A DNA stretch of 64,000 bases, taken from contig OX359269.1 in the NCBI GenBank assembly GCA_947179155.2, positions 31,960,517-32,024,516 of the forward strand, in the 5' to 3' direction. The position numbers and the translations under genes are program-made. Position 1 is the first letter of the stretch. The number at the start of each line of letters is the position of its first letter. A model generated the notes under the pieces. It saw only the letters and a program-made list of their open reading frames with translations, was not told the DNA's origin and made no database searches. This document shows positions 48,136-60,017 of the stretch, piece after piece. Origin of the DNA: Hedera helix. Its lineage: Eukaryota; Streptophyta; Magnoliopsida; Apiales; Araliaceae.

Positions 48136-51100
48136 GCCACATTCACAGAAAACGTTTGTCGGGAATACTGTTGCAGCAACTAAATATAGCGGGCAAATTA
48201 ACTGTGAAAGTCCCTGCCGCTAGAGCCTCTAGCGGCAGTGCAAAAAAAAATTTAATGCCCGCCGCTAGAGGCTCTAATGGCAAGCGTTAAATTTTTTCTT
48301 TTGGCTTGTCGTTAGAGCTTCTAGCGGCATTATGTTAACGGCAAACGTTTGTTGTGGATGCCTTACCAAATATATATACGCGCGCGCGCGCACGCGTGCA
48401 CACACACATACATGAGTGTGCACTCACACATGAGTGTGCACTCACACATAGCCCTTCCATAATAAGCATTCCCTGTTCCAAATTAACCTCTTGCTTGCAT
48501 TCCGGCTATGCGTTCTGAAGAAGCCTACCCCACCATAGCCTGTGCCATACCAAGTAGCGTTTCCTTTCCAGTTCCATGCACCATAATGATCCCTGTTCCT
48601 GGTAATGTTGGAGTACCTATCCAAAAAAAAAAGTTTTATGCTGTGTTGTGTCTGGAATCAGCTAAAGCTGACGTTTATATGTGGTATTTGGGCTACATGT
48701 TTGCTATCTGTATGAAATCTGTATGATTGAACTTATGCATTGTGACTGAAATTTTGTTCTTGTATGAGTGAACTTATGCATTGTGACTGAAAATTTGTAG
48801 TATAGAGCAAAATTTACATATTATAGCAGTTGTGTGATTTATATCTGACTATTACTGATTGTACTCTGCAGGTTAGTCAGCTTGGCGCCGCAGCTCAAAA
48901 GTATCAGGCTGCTACTCAAAATGCGTCACCTAACTTATCTGTGCCAGAGTTGCAAAATAACTGTAATATGTAGGTTCCATTTTCTTATGTCACATTGTTT
49001 TCTCAAGTTTAAGCTTTCTGCCTCTTACCTTAGATGGGAATTTGCCAGTTGCTTCATATATTTTCTTTTTTTGATTAAAATTCTTAAATAAATAACAGAT
49101 TTGACTTAAACTCATGCCCATCTTTTTCTCTATAAGTCTCTCTCTCTTTCTCTGTGTGTGTGTGTGTGTGTATCATATTATGTACACAGCCATGTTAAAA
49201 TAATTGTCTCCTACAGGAAAAGTTGATATTCCATGTCATTTGTAACCTGACATTTTCTGATTCTGGTTAATGTTGTTGCAAGTGATTAATTTTGTGATAT
49301 ATGTTCATTGGGCATTGTTCCTCATCTAGTGATTGACTTTACGAGCGAACAATTTACTTTAGTTGCCATCTACAAAGTCACTACTATGTCCAATCTCGAA
49401 GCGGTGATTAAAGAAGACGGGCATTGTTTGCTGTCTTCTAGTTAGTTAGAGAGTTTGTGAAGTTTATCTGGCTGATTGGGACAGGTGTTAGATGGAGTTC
49501 ACAACTAGTGTTTCGATTTTCTAATGCATATAGATCTATATTACATTCAACATGTGTATGTTCCCTTGTCGCAAGTGTGAATATAGTCCCTGATATCTCC
49601 TTCGACAGGGGCTGCAGTGATGGATCTTATCTTTATAAGTTTATCTGCTTCTTTTGTATGTGTAAAGAAAGTAATTAATATTCAATAAACCGGTATAAAA
49701 AATGGTTTTCGATTTTTTTACTTGTAAAATTTTGGTGCTGACTGCTATATTACATTTGTCAATTGGGTTCGAAATACACCTTATTCAGCAAGTGATGTGT
49801 TTCTGAGATCAATAAATTTCTGCTGTAGGTTTGTTGCATCAGCTCGTCAATTGGCAAAAGCATTGGAAGTTCCTTTAGTAAATGATTTAGGATATACAAA
49901 GAGATATGTTCGATGCCTTCAGGTAATGTGCTTCCTTCTCCATTATACACATATATACACATATGTATACATGTATACGTGTTTATGCATTTATATTTAA
50001 ATATATGTGTATATATGAAATAGGTAATAATTGATTTTTCCATTTTCAAGAAAGCTGCATTTATATTTGTTGAATTTTCTGTACCCATTTCCTTACTATC
50101 CAAAGAAGGCAAGGAATCTTTGAATGCTATATTTTAGTCTTAATGAACAGAGTTACAGAGAGAAAATTAAGGGTATGGGCGTTTACTTGAAAGTTAGCAC
50201 ATTAGAGAGAAAAGTGAACACATCAAGCTATAGTGGGGATTAGGCACTTTCTGAAAGTTCGCTAGAGAAGGCCAAGGGGATTCCTTTTCTCCCATTTCGG
50301 ACCTTGCTACAATTTTCGTCCTTTTATGGATAGACCAAATAATAGCATCGTCATTGTTTCAGTGTATAACACAGGACATGATACTATTTTCTTTGAGGTA
50401 TTATTAATATAATTGGTGAACAGACTATAATGAAGAATTATGACATTTTGGTTACTGTGACACCATATCCGGTTTCAGATTGAGCATTGAAACAGGTCTT
50501 ATTTGAACGGTGCATACTGGTTTGTTCATGTAAAGGCTGCACTGATGATTATGTGGTTCATATGGGCAGTCAAAGTTAGATCTCTATATGAAAAGCTAAG
50601 TCAAACAATTAGTAAGAATACTTAGCATTTTATTTCTTTCCATTCCGTCCACTAAAGAGTCCTGTACCCAAAAAAGTGAATGTTTGCCTTCCAAATTTTT
50701 GCATTTAATAGAATGACTATTGGGTCTTACAATCACCATGATCCTAAGCTCTTTTATTATCTCATGAGTGTACGAGTCCACGAATCATGATATTTGATAA
50801 AAAATATTTTTAAAATTTTAAACTTGGGTAACTGAGAGGGCCAGAACCAGTTTGTGTAAGAGGAAGATTAATATATTTTGGGGGTGCACATACAACGACT
50901 TGTATCTTTTAGATTTTCTTGCTGCTTGATTTGGTTATTCGATAACAATTTTGTTTCTGGTTACATTGCAGATATCAGAAGTGGTTAATAGCATGAAAGA
51001 TTTGATTGATTACAGCCGAGAAATTGGGACCGGACCTATGGGTAAGCTTAATTCCAAGTGTCAATATTTCCGCAATGAATTTTATGTATTATTAACAGAA

Positions 51101-53178
51101 GACACTGAATGTATCGATGGAAAATTAGATCAAAAGGATGAAGCAAACACACTGAATTTTTTTTTTAGATGAAATGAGGCTGACAAACTGGATGTTGCAT
51201 TACATACTGTTTCCTTTCTTTTAAACATCCCATAACACTTAAATTTAAACATAGAAACAAGGAAGTACGTAGAAGTACTGAGATTTTTGACCTTGTATGG
51301 GGATCTTCCAATTTTATGAGATAAAATAAATTTAGAGCACTGATATCTGATTCCAGCATAATGATAATTAATATCTGATCATTTTTTTTTATAGCAAAAG
51401 GAGATTTTATTAGAAAATAGAAATTATGATTTCCCGAAGTTTGTTATATTAACTCTACCTATCAAAAACAAAATGTTTGTTATGGTAATTCAGCACCTAT
51501 TTAGTTATCTAAGGTTTAATTTCCACTTCTCTATAATGTTGTTATTCCTTTTGGAGATCATAATTCCAATTTGGGTTTCTTAGCTATCTGTTTTGTATTA
51601 TTTCATATCAGAATCATATCGTTCAATGTTTTTCATTAACTCATAATGTTTAATTACTTGTGCTCACATATAGTGGTGTAGGATGGGTATCTGATAAACC
51701 ATTAAGCTATGTATTTTTTGCAAAATTGATGGATGAGGCATGACTATACTAGTATCTTTTTAGGCCCATGCATTCATTTTGATTGTAGGTTGAAGTATGA
51801 TAATTGCCTACAGTCAGAACAGTGGCTTTAGAAGAGTATGCATAAAGTCTGAGAATTGTCATTCAATCTTCTAAGTTATATGTCCAAGTATGACTATTAC
51901 CCGAGGTCAGGACTCGGGACCAAGGTTGTAACCTGATGTGGACTATGCATATATTTAACATATAGGCATGATACTCGGCTTATGGGTTACTCTACAACCA
52001 TGGTAGATGACAAACTGCTCCTTGCAGCCGAAACCAATTTTCTGGTGTGCTAAGAAGTGTGCATATTTTTCTTGACAAGTTTATTTGAAACTGGTAACTG
52101 TTACTAATTACGTCTAAATGAATTAACTTGGAGCAATTTAATTTTGGATAGTGTTATGTCATCCTTTGACCTTTCTGAAGAGTATAATTGAGCTTTATTT
52201 GTGCTTATTCCAATCTTGGTTGCTATTAAATCATTTACTACATTGTCATTCATTCATAATTTACCCTCAGAGAGCTTGGTCAAGTTTCCACGGAGGACAA
52301 ATACTTCAGGGTTTCATGGTCACACTCAACAAGCTGAGGAACAGCAACAACGGCAAACAGTGGCTCATAACTCAAACAATGAGAACTATGTCCAGACGAC
52401 TGCTATGCAACTTGCTTCTAGCAATGGTATGCAGAATGTAAATAACTCCCTCAGCTCAGCACCTGCTTCTTCCTCTACTAGTACCATTGCTGGTCTTCTA
52501 CATCAGAACTCAATGAACTCTAGACAGCAAAACCCGATTGGTAATGCAAATAGTCTGTATGGAGGAAATGGTGTTCAGATTCCATCTCCTGGTCCCTCAA
52601 GTACGATACCGCAAGCTCAACCAAACCCTTCTCCTTTCCAATCACCAACCCCGTCGTCATCTAACAATCCTCCGCAACCTTCTCATAGTGGCTTAACAGC
52701 AGCAGCACATATGAGTTCTGCAAATTCTCCAAACATTTCCATGCAACAGCCTGCACTATCAGGAGATCATGATCCAAATGATTCGCAGAGCTCTGTCCAG
52801 AAAATAATACATGAAATGATGATGTGTTCGCATCTTGGTGGGGGTGGTATTGTGGGTGTTGGTTCACTGGGAAATGACGTGAAAAGTATTGAAGGATTAT
52901 TACAATCCAGCAATAACACCAGTCTCAATGGTGGCAATGGCCTTGTAGCAAATGGAACAGCCAACAGTAATTCAGGTATTGGGGTTGCTGGATTTGGAGG
53001 CATGGGTAGTGGAATTGGGCAGTCTGCCATGGTAAATGGCATCCGATATGCAATGGGTAATAACCCCGTGTCCACGAATGGAAGGGTAGGGTTGACAATG
53101 GCTCGAGATCAAAATATTAATCATCAATCAGTTAATGGTTTCAATAATCTACAATTTGACTGGAAAGCATCTCCATAA
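43777..53178 (+). CDS. SEU: SEUSS-type transcriptional co-regulator (LIM-binding/LDB family)
   Basis: Nine coding exons: 43777-44862, 44952-45071, 45383-45431, 45651-45865, 45964-46032, 48872-48969, 49829-49922, 50972-51041 and 52271-53178. All have GT/AG borders and agreeing phases, giving 902 codons plus TAA (Arabidopsis SEUSS is about 880). The N-terminus has a Gly/Ser-rich start (MVPPGPPNPLGG), three VK(M/L)EPQ repeats (residues ~195-243), a 27-Gln run (253-279) and more Q-rich sequence. The conserved LDB-like domain spans about 345-590 (EPGMCARRLTHYMYQQQHRP, DNNIEFWRKFV, SMYGSGRQ). A Ser/Asn/Gly-rich tail ends GFNNLQFDWKASP. SEUSS is a nuclear adaptor that partners LEUNIG-type Groucho/TUP1 corepressors and MADS-box factors in flower and meristem development. 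The start agrees with the family N-terminus. The N-terminal match favours SEU over SLK paralogues. Confidence 0.96.
47572..47846. mobile_element. Stowaway-like MITE in SEUSS intron (275 bp)
   Basis: The left end is CTACCTCCGTCCTCAAAAGG and the right end, inverted, is CTCCCTCCGTCCTCAAAAGC. A TA dinucleotide flanks both sides (47570-47571, 47847-47848), as expected for Tc1/mariner-type MITEs. Confidence 0.88.
48073..48132. repeat. (TA)n microsatellite, about 30 units
   Basis: An uninterrupted TA run inside the SEUSS intron; likely length-polymorphic. Confidence 0.95.
48134..48365. repeat. Cluster of GCCGCTAGAG palindromes between AAACGTTTGT repeats
   Basis: Three hairpin-forming units built on GCCGCTAGAG/CTCTAGCGGC (about 48219-48238, 48260-48281, 48309-48326) lie between two direct copies of AAACGTTTGT (48149, 48343). 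The outer sequence CACATTCACAGAAAACG faintly resembles a CACTA-type end. It may be a small CACTA-derived element, but a matching inverted terminus was not found. Confidence 0.45.
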
Positions 53179-54701
53179 AGTGTGCTGTATGGATTGTAAT
53201 TATAAGCTGTTAACGTAAACCTGCTTGTGCAGCACGGGAAGTCCAGAAATTCACCTGGCCTTGTGAAGATAACGGAGCGTGAGAATGTAGATGAATGGTT
53301 TCAGGGCTTGCCCAACGCTTTGCACTAGAAGGAAAACATAGAGCATTGTATTTATCGTTGAGATATATGATCCAGTCATCCAGTTGCTCAGTCTTCCCGA
53401 CTTTGTTGTCTTGTGGTTCCATGACTAAAAGTTTAACATATAGCTGCGTATCCCTGCTAACACCATCGGAATTGGAAATTCAGGAAGTGAGATTTATCTT
53501 GTGGAGCTTTTTTGACATCCACTTCCTGTGTATCCTTTCTCCAGATCGTTTGTAAACTAGAGTTTCAGTTCTCTGACAAGTGAGTGTATATATTCTATGG
53601 TATGTTTTAAGCCATTCTAATTGGTAACAACTGCAAATTGATTTTTGGTGATTTATCTTTGCATTGACATTTATTTCCCTACAAATATAATAGGGTAGTT
53701 GTCATTTAGACACATCCTACGAATTTTGACCATAGGTACTGATAACTACATCCCTTAACAGTTGGTTCCAGTAACAGAAGCAATTGGAGTCGTTTGTCTT
53801 TGTTAGTTTTGGAAAGGAGAGAAGAAAGGAATACAAGAGAAATTTAGGGGAGAAACTAAAAATCCCCAAGGACAGGAGAAAAGAGGAAAGGAATTTGAAA
53901 TAAACTTCCTTCCAAAAATTACTTCCCAAACTCAGAAGTTTTGGGAGAAAAAGTCGATATACTACCTCAAATCATTATTGGCTTTTTAAAATTAATTTTT
54001 AATTTAAAATTGACATGATTTTATTAAAATTTTAATCAATATATAATGAATAAAATCCATGAGATTATCATTGACGGACTAGTATAAAAGTTTTTAAGTG
54101 TTTTAAACTAGTATAAATAGTTCAACCCCATCCCCATCCCCATGTAGTATAATTACAAAGAAACATGGAAAAGTGTAAGTTAACTAAAATCAATGACAAA
54201 ATACGAAAATTCGTAACAGATCTCACATTTTAATAGTTGTGATGGATATAGTATTTAATTTTGTATTTGATTTTTTTGTATATAGTAAGTAGTGTCCAAG
54301 AAACATAGCCAACGCCCAGGACAAACAGAGGAAGGAACTAAACAAATGGTCTCATTATAAACTCTAGCAGTTGAACAAGAATCATCCTAAGGTAATGTTG
54401 GACTGAGTAATATTCAAGTGTAGAATGAGATGCAGTTAGGAGCATAAATTTTCACAAAAAGGGAATTGCACCCACTTAATTCTCCTTCATAAGTAACACA
54501 GTCCAAATTAGGATTGAGTTAGGAAATTAAATTCCTTGATTCCCAAAAAAAAGAAAAAAGTTCTTAATGTCAATTATACTATATATTACCATGATCATAT
54601 ATTAGTGCAACCTAATCCCAAAAGATTAATATAGTTACAAAGGGAAACACGCCTTGAATTAGCCAGACATGTCAATAATTTCAGTGACCTCAAAAAGGCC
54701 A
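53179..54701. other. Convergent intergenic region: SEUSS and GRAS 3' UTRs
   Basis: The two genes end towards each other, with stops at 53178 (+) and 54702 (-), 1.5 kb apart. No further gene is supported. Exact polyadenylation sites cannot be called. Confidence 0.6.
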
Positions 54702-56429
54702 TTACCTCCATGCTGAAGTAACAATCAAGACTCTATTTTCCCACCCAAAATGAAGCGCGCCTGTTTCCTCCCTCAGCGTGAATCTGTCACTGTACTGTTT
54801 TATAATTTTCCGAATTGCATCATTGACATTTGGACCTATAGGAGACGTAGCAAAACCAGCCATCATCATCCTAGCTCTCCATTTCCCGGCAACTTCATAA
54901 CGTTCAATCCTTTCCTCCCCCTCGCAGGCAACAACATTAACTATGTCACGGGCCAAACACTGCTTTTCCACATTCATTCTGTCCTGGCTCTCTCTTGGGA
55001 GAGTTGCATCTAGAGACTCGAAGACAGCAGAATAGTAATCATAGGCTTCAGCAAACCTTGGCAAAAAAGGAGCAGTGTTAGTATTCACATCTTGTTCAAC
55101 AACAGTCACGAGTTTCGGATTCATGCTCTTAACCATCCGCAGAAGCTGGTCTCTTTGGTTTACTGTTGAAACACTCTCATCAGGCATGTGGTGCAGCTGG
55201 AAAGCAAAGTTCACCACGAGCGCTTCTCCAAGGCGGCAGTCCAGAATTGCAGGAGTTACTACTTCCGTCTTTGCTGCAACAGCTTGAAACTCAAATGGCA
55301 CTTCCAGTAATTTGGCCAGTTGCTTGAGCCTCTGCCCAATGAGTGTTAGGCCTCCGGTGGCACGTTGAACAGATTCAGGGTCATCAATTCCGGTTAATCT
55401 CAAGAAAGGCAGTTTACCAGGCTGCTTAGCAAGTGTTTGCAAGAGTGTAATGTATTGACTTCCTTGATTTATTTCAAAATCTATTATATGAACCCTCCTT
55501 TCATTTTTAAAGGATTCTATAATAGCACCATTTGCTGCCATAAATCCAAACCTAAAACACGGGCACACCTCAAAGAGTAATTGCATGGCTGAAAGACGAT
55601 TAAGAGAAGGCGCTTCTTTGCATTTCAGAGCTTTGTAAAGACCTTTGCCAGAGGTAGCCATTCGAGCTGCAAGAGCTTCCACCATGTACGCTGCAATTCT
55701 TTCAGAAGGTACTCCCTGGATTGAGACTCTCTGCCGCAGCTCATTTATCATGGTCAATGCATTGTCGAAGTGTCCATCTGAAATTGTGGCAGCACAGTCA
55801 AAAAGCAACTGCTTAGTAGTACGAGGTGAAATTAGTGATATTTCTTTGATGCTGCTGATGCTACTGATGTTAGAATCCGAGGATGAAGATTCTTTCGGTG
55901 AGTCATGGAGCAGTTCCTTATGGATCGGGTCAGACCATTCACCATCAATTTCCATGCTCCGATCAGGGCAAAACACAGAATCATCATCTTCATCATTTCT
56001 GTCTAGAAGTGCCCTTTCAAGTTCTTGAAGCTTTAATCTCATTTTAGCTTCATCTAAGTCTATTGCTTCTGGACTGTGACTATCCAAGTAGTCTAACTCA
56101 AAATTGGATTCGTAGGCATCAGAATCTCTCATGGACATATAAGAATCAAATGTGTCTTCGACAGCCATTAGCTGGTATGAAGAGTCACCTTGTGCGCGGA
56201 AAGGATTTTTTGCAATGCCAGAGGTAGATTGGTTTATAAATTCATTAGTGGGGGAGTCGAGGAAGTACTTTGGATCATAACTCTCACTGCTGTAAGATTC
56301 AGTCACATACATGATCTGATGTTTGTTAGAATTAACCGTAGATGTGGACAAGCCAGAGCTCTCATTACTTCCATTTAGTGAGTAAAGCTTACGATTTCCA
56401 TATGATGAGGTAGAACGAACTAAAGACAT
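54702..56429 (-). CDS. SCL1: GRAS-family transcriptional regulator, SCARECROW-LIKE 1 type
   Basis: A single 575-codon exon. Residues 1-200 are variable, Ser/Asp/Glu-rich and probably disordered, with a short charged helix (AKMRLKLQELERALL, 128-142). The GRAS domain fills ~203-575: leucine-rich region I (KQLLFDCAATISDG), the VHIID motif at 313-317 within RRVHIIDFEINQGSQYITLL, a second leucine-rich region (GQRLKQLAKLLEVPFEF), a PFYRE-type region (LVVNFAFQLHHMPDE, VVEQDVNTN) and a complete SAW end (FGWENRVLIVTSAWR). The length and N-terminus suit SCL1 (593 residues in Arabidopsis), near the PAT1 branch. GRAS proteins act in the nucleus as transcriptional co-regulators; the specific role of SCL1 is poorly known. 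The CDS has no intron, as is usual for GRAS genes. The start is preceded by a splice acceptor in the leader. Confidence 0.95.
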   Translation of the reverse strand: MSLVRSTSSYGNRKLYSLNGSNESSGLSTSTVNSNKHQIMYVTESYSSESYDPKYFLDSPTNEFINQSTSGIAKNPFRAQGDSSYQLMAVEDTFDSYMSMRDSDAYESNFELDYLDSHSPEAIDLDEAKMRLKLQELERALLDRNDEDDDSVFCPDRSMEIDGEWSDPIHKELLHDSPKESSSSDSNISSISSIKEISLISPRTTKQLLFDCAATISDGHFDNALTMINELRQRVSIQGVPSERIAAYMVEALAARMATSGKGLYKALKCKEAPSLNRLSAMQLLFEVCPCFRFGFMAANGAIIESFKNERRVHIIDFEINQGSQYITLLQTLAKQPGKLPFLRLTGIDDPESVQRATGGLTLIGQRLKQLAKLLEVPFEFQAVAAKTEVVTPAILDCRLGEALVVNFAFQLHHMPDESVSTVNQRDQLLRMVKSMNPKLVTVVEQDVNTNTAPFLPRFAEAYDYYSAVFESLDATLPRESQDRMNVEKQCLARDIVNVVACEGEERIERYEVAGKWRARMMMAGFATSPIGPNVNDAIRKIIKQYSDRFTLREETGALHFGWENRVLIVTSAWR

Positions 56430-56462
56430 GGTGTACTTCTGCTACACAAACTGTTGGCCGAT
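56430..56462 (-). other. SCL1: 5'-UTR part of the SCL1 coding exon
   Basis: On the minus strand TTCTTTTCAG/ATCGGCC is a good acceptor at 56463-56464, 33 bp upstream of the ATG. The leader is therefore spliced. Confidence 0.65.
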
Positions 56463-58440
56463 CTGAAAAGAAGTTAATGCCAAGTCTCATTAACTATGTA
56501 CATACCTCATCATCAAGATTATGTAGGTTACCCCAAATAGAGAAAAAACGAATCAATTAAAACAATAAACCAGCTTGTTGTTCTGGCCACTCACACTTGA
56601 AATCTCTTCAAGGCTATGCTTACTGGAAGCATACACAAAAGAAGGAATGAATATGCATACAGGTCCATATATGTATATATTTAGGGTGGCTTTAAGAGGG
56701 CATGATGAATGTAGAACAACAATACAATACCAAAAACCATTCTATCTGAAATTGTATCTAAAGATTACTCTTAACTTCATGCCAACCATCTGGTGCAGTT
56801 AGAAAATCAAAGCAGAGCTATAAGCTGTAATAAAAAGTATTTTGAATACCATCTGTTAGATTCTTTGAATCTGCTTGAGTTTCTCCAACTCTGTGGCATA
56901 TACCGGGAATATATAATAGATGAATCACTGTAATGATTTGATTTCACAAGCTAAGCTACCTAAGTCAGAAACAACACCACCACAGAAGACATTGAAGTAT
57001 CAGACTTGAAGCGAATTGGCTATGAGGAGAATAGCCCTAGGGTTATATATTGAATCTCAAGTTTTAATATGCCCGATGTGTGACTGTGGCTACTCTGAAC
57101 GGAAGATTGACCCATACAGCAACACATATTACAAAGTTCTATACTAATTAATATTTGTCCACCCAAGTGAAATATATGCATAAATGGCTAGCACCAAGCT
57201 TCCTCCAAATTTCACTTTTTAATTTTATTCTCTTTTTCCTAACTTTTGTTCTCAAATGCAGACCGAAGATATCTGGCCCATAATTATATATCACTGAATT
57301 GGGCAGCAGAGGTATACCATTCATTGTGAAGATAAATTTCAAGTTTATATTTCAAGCTTACTAAGAAGAGTATAGAACAGATTTTGCTGGTTATACATCT
57401 GCCAGCCGAACAATGTCGATTAGAGAAGACAAATTCCGTAATCTTTTGCGATAAGTAGACCACAAAAGTTTTGTAATTAACTAGGATCTAGATTTATCTG
57501 CTTTTTACAGCTTTGGGTTAATTTAATTCTCAATAAACTGTAGATGTGCAAACAAATCGTTCAGATGGTTAAGCAAGATCCTTTGGATGAAGACTTCATC
57601 AAATATTTCCCATCTGTCAATAAAAACTGGAAATTAAATACTTAAATAAAAGTATGTTCTAATCAATTTTGATTCGAGTCTATAGAGGTCACTTGTTAAG
57701 TAGACAACAATTCACTAATCAGCATCATATTTCGCATGTATTCAAAGTCACTTTCTGACAGAAGTCATGAACATAACAGATTAAAGAAGAAACATTTTAA
57801 CAATCATCAAAATCCAAGATAAAAATTAAGGTTTCCCAATTAGTTAAGCATAGCCAGACACAAACCACAGATTACATACGAAGTTTTTCATCAAGGAGAG
57901 AAGGAAATGCATATATATAAATAAATACAAACTATATATATAATTTATACCTGAAGCAGAGAAGATTGTTCAAGAAGAGGATACAGAGACCATATCAACA
58001 CTCAAAATCTGCAATTCAACATACCCCTTAAACGCTTAAAGGAGATGAACAAAAGAATTGGCTTTAAAGAAAGATGGAAGCTTAGGGTTTATTTGACCAT
58101 AAATACACAATATATAGAGACAATATAAAAGTAAAAATTGTGAATATACCAATTTCTGGTATCTTTACATTAAACAATTGCAGATTATAAGGTTAGGTTG
58201 GTACAAAAGCAACATACAACAGAACATAACAAAATTAAAGAAGTCCAAGGAAGAACAAACAATAAATATAGGAAAAGTAGTAAATAAAGTCTAACTCGGA
58301 TGTAATTGAAAGATTTCAACTAACCAAAATGTATTATATGAAGAGATCAGATTTCAAAAACCCAAAAAATATCATGCAAAGCAAATCAAAACCTCTGGAA
58401 AATGAATTGGAAACATACCCAGAAAATTTTCTTGAATAGA
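56463..58440 (-). other. 5'-leader introns/upstream region of SCL1
   Basis: Between the coding exon and the probable first exon there is no supported frame. Intronic TA-rich runs lie at 57911-57940. Confidence 0.5.
57951..58008 (-). other. SCL1: Candidate upstream 5'-UTR exon of SCL1
   Basis: On the minus strand TTGAATTGCAG opens and TCTGCTTCAG/GTATAA closes a 58-bp exon-like segment. A further donor GGTATGTTTCC near 58421 could end a first exon whose start lies near 58440-58560. This exon structure is inferred from splice signals only. Confidence 0.45.
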
Positions 58441-58834
58441 ATAAAAGTCCTTATGAGCTTGATTTCATCATCTTTTTAGTCTTTCTACTTTTTGTCTGTT
58501 GGGTTTTACACAAATTTGTCTGGCTGTAGTGGTTGAGACTTGAGAGTAGTATTTCTTTCGTGTCAAAACTATCATCATCATAGGTGGACCCTCACTTTCA
58601 CTTTCATCAACGAATCATGGCTATTAATTTCTGATCTTAATTATCCATCCGCGGGAATATCCAAAATACATATTTTACAAAAATTAAGAAAATTAATATA
58701 AAAAATAAAATGGAATATATATCACTTTTACTTATAGTGAACCTCATATAATTATATTAATGAATTTTTATTTTTTTAAATTTTAAATACTCCACTTAAA
58801 TAAAATAGCCTTTTTATATTTAATTCGTATATTT

Positions 58835-58900
58835 TTAGACATTCTTTTTTTATAGACAAATTTTATATATTTAAAGACATTATTTTGAGGAGGGTGGGAG
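58835..58900. mobile_element. Truncated copy of the Stowaway-like MITE family
   Basis: The right-end sequence TTTTAGACATTCTTTTTTTA then GACATTATTTTGAGGAGGGT ends at GGGAG/TA, like 47775-47846. The left part is missing or too diverged. Confidence 0.5.
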
Positions 58901-59307
58901 TACAAGTGTATAATATTTAATTTTATATTTAAATATTATGTATATAAACTTCTGCGCATAGTTTGGTTCACCATAGATGATTGTTATACCAAAATTTCTG
59001 GTTTTGGTTGGTATGTTTCTGGTTTGGGTCACTGATGTTTGCAGTTTGAACAATATAAAAAAAATTAAAAATAAGACAATAAATTCTCATCTTTTTAAAA
59101 TTAGATATATACGGTATATTTTTTTAAAATTAAATATATATTTATATTTTTAAATTATAAAATGATACATAATTTTTAATAAATTATTGTTATATTCTAC
59201 GATAAATTTATGTCAATATTAAATATTAAGGTATATAAATATATGACATGAAAATATAAAAAAGAGACACACATATTATTATTCTATTTTATAACGTATA
59301 TTTTCAT

Positions 59308-60009
59308 TAGATCTGGCAAAATAGACCCAGGCCCGCGGGCCGGGCTGGTCCAAAAAAATTGGCATATAGGCTCCCATTTTTCAACCCAAAAAAAAATTGG
59401 GCGTTTTTTGCCCGGTTCGGCTCGTGACCCAATTTTTTTTCTTCTTATTTTTATTATTTGATATTGATGACAAAAAAATAATATTAACTTAAAAAATGAA
59501 TCAAATAAGGAATTATGAAGAATATAAGAATAAATCTTAACATGTGATATTGAAAAATAATACCAAAAAAAATTATGAATATTATATATATATATTACTT
59601 TTAGTCTTTATTTTACTATCTTATCTTTAATATTAATATTATATACATTTATCAATTAATTAATCACAAGATTAGTTATATTTTAATATATATGATTATA
59701 AAATTATTGATTATTTTATTTACTAATACTATTAAATGATTATGTATAAATTATGTGTTATAATTGTAAATAATTAGAGTTAATATTTATTTTAAATTAT
59801 GTATTATAGTTGTAAATATATATATATATATATATATTTTAAAATTTTTTTTAAATATTAAAAAAAAAAACTTAAAAAACCCGTGGGTGGGCCCGGGCCG
59901 CAAGATTTTAACCCGGCAAAATCCGAGCCTTTTTAGCCCGATCCAAAAATGGCCCGGCCGGTGCAAAGCCCGACCCATTTGAGCCGGCTCGGCCCGTTTG
60001 CCAGGTCTA
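59308..60009. mobile_element. Non-autonomous hAT element (702 bp) with GGCCCG arrays
   Basis: The left end is TAGATCTGGCAAA. The right end, inverted, is TAGACCTGGCAAA. Flanks ATTTTCAT (59300-59307) and TTTTTCAT (60010-60017) agree at 7 of 8 positions. Subterminal zones are GC-rich arrays of GGCCCG, CCCGGGCC and GGCTCGGCCCG around an AT-rich centre. Non-coding. Confidence 0.88.
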
Positions 60010-60017
60010 TTTTTCAT

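Larger units (their letters stand above)
46033..48871 (+). other. SEUSS intron between coding exons 5 and 6 (2.84 kb) carrying repeats
   Basis: This is by far the longest intron between coding exons. It contains a Stowaway-like MITE (47572-47846), a (TA)n run (48073-48132), a palindrome cluster (48134-48365), an alternating CG/CA run and a CACACATGAGTGTGCACT repeat (48377-48450). About 48450-48620 is more complex sequence that I could not assign. Confidence 0.85.

Noticed and set aside
48442..48624. 60-codon minus-strand frame in a SEUSS intron
   Set aside because: The short Trp/Gly/Asn-rich frame has no recognised motif and lies inside an intron between well-supported exons.
55645..56028. 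127-codon + strand frame within the GRAS gene
   Set aside because: Antisense shadow of the GRAS coding exon, which has complete domain structure on the minus strand.
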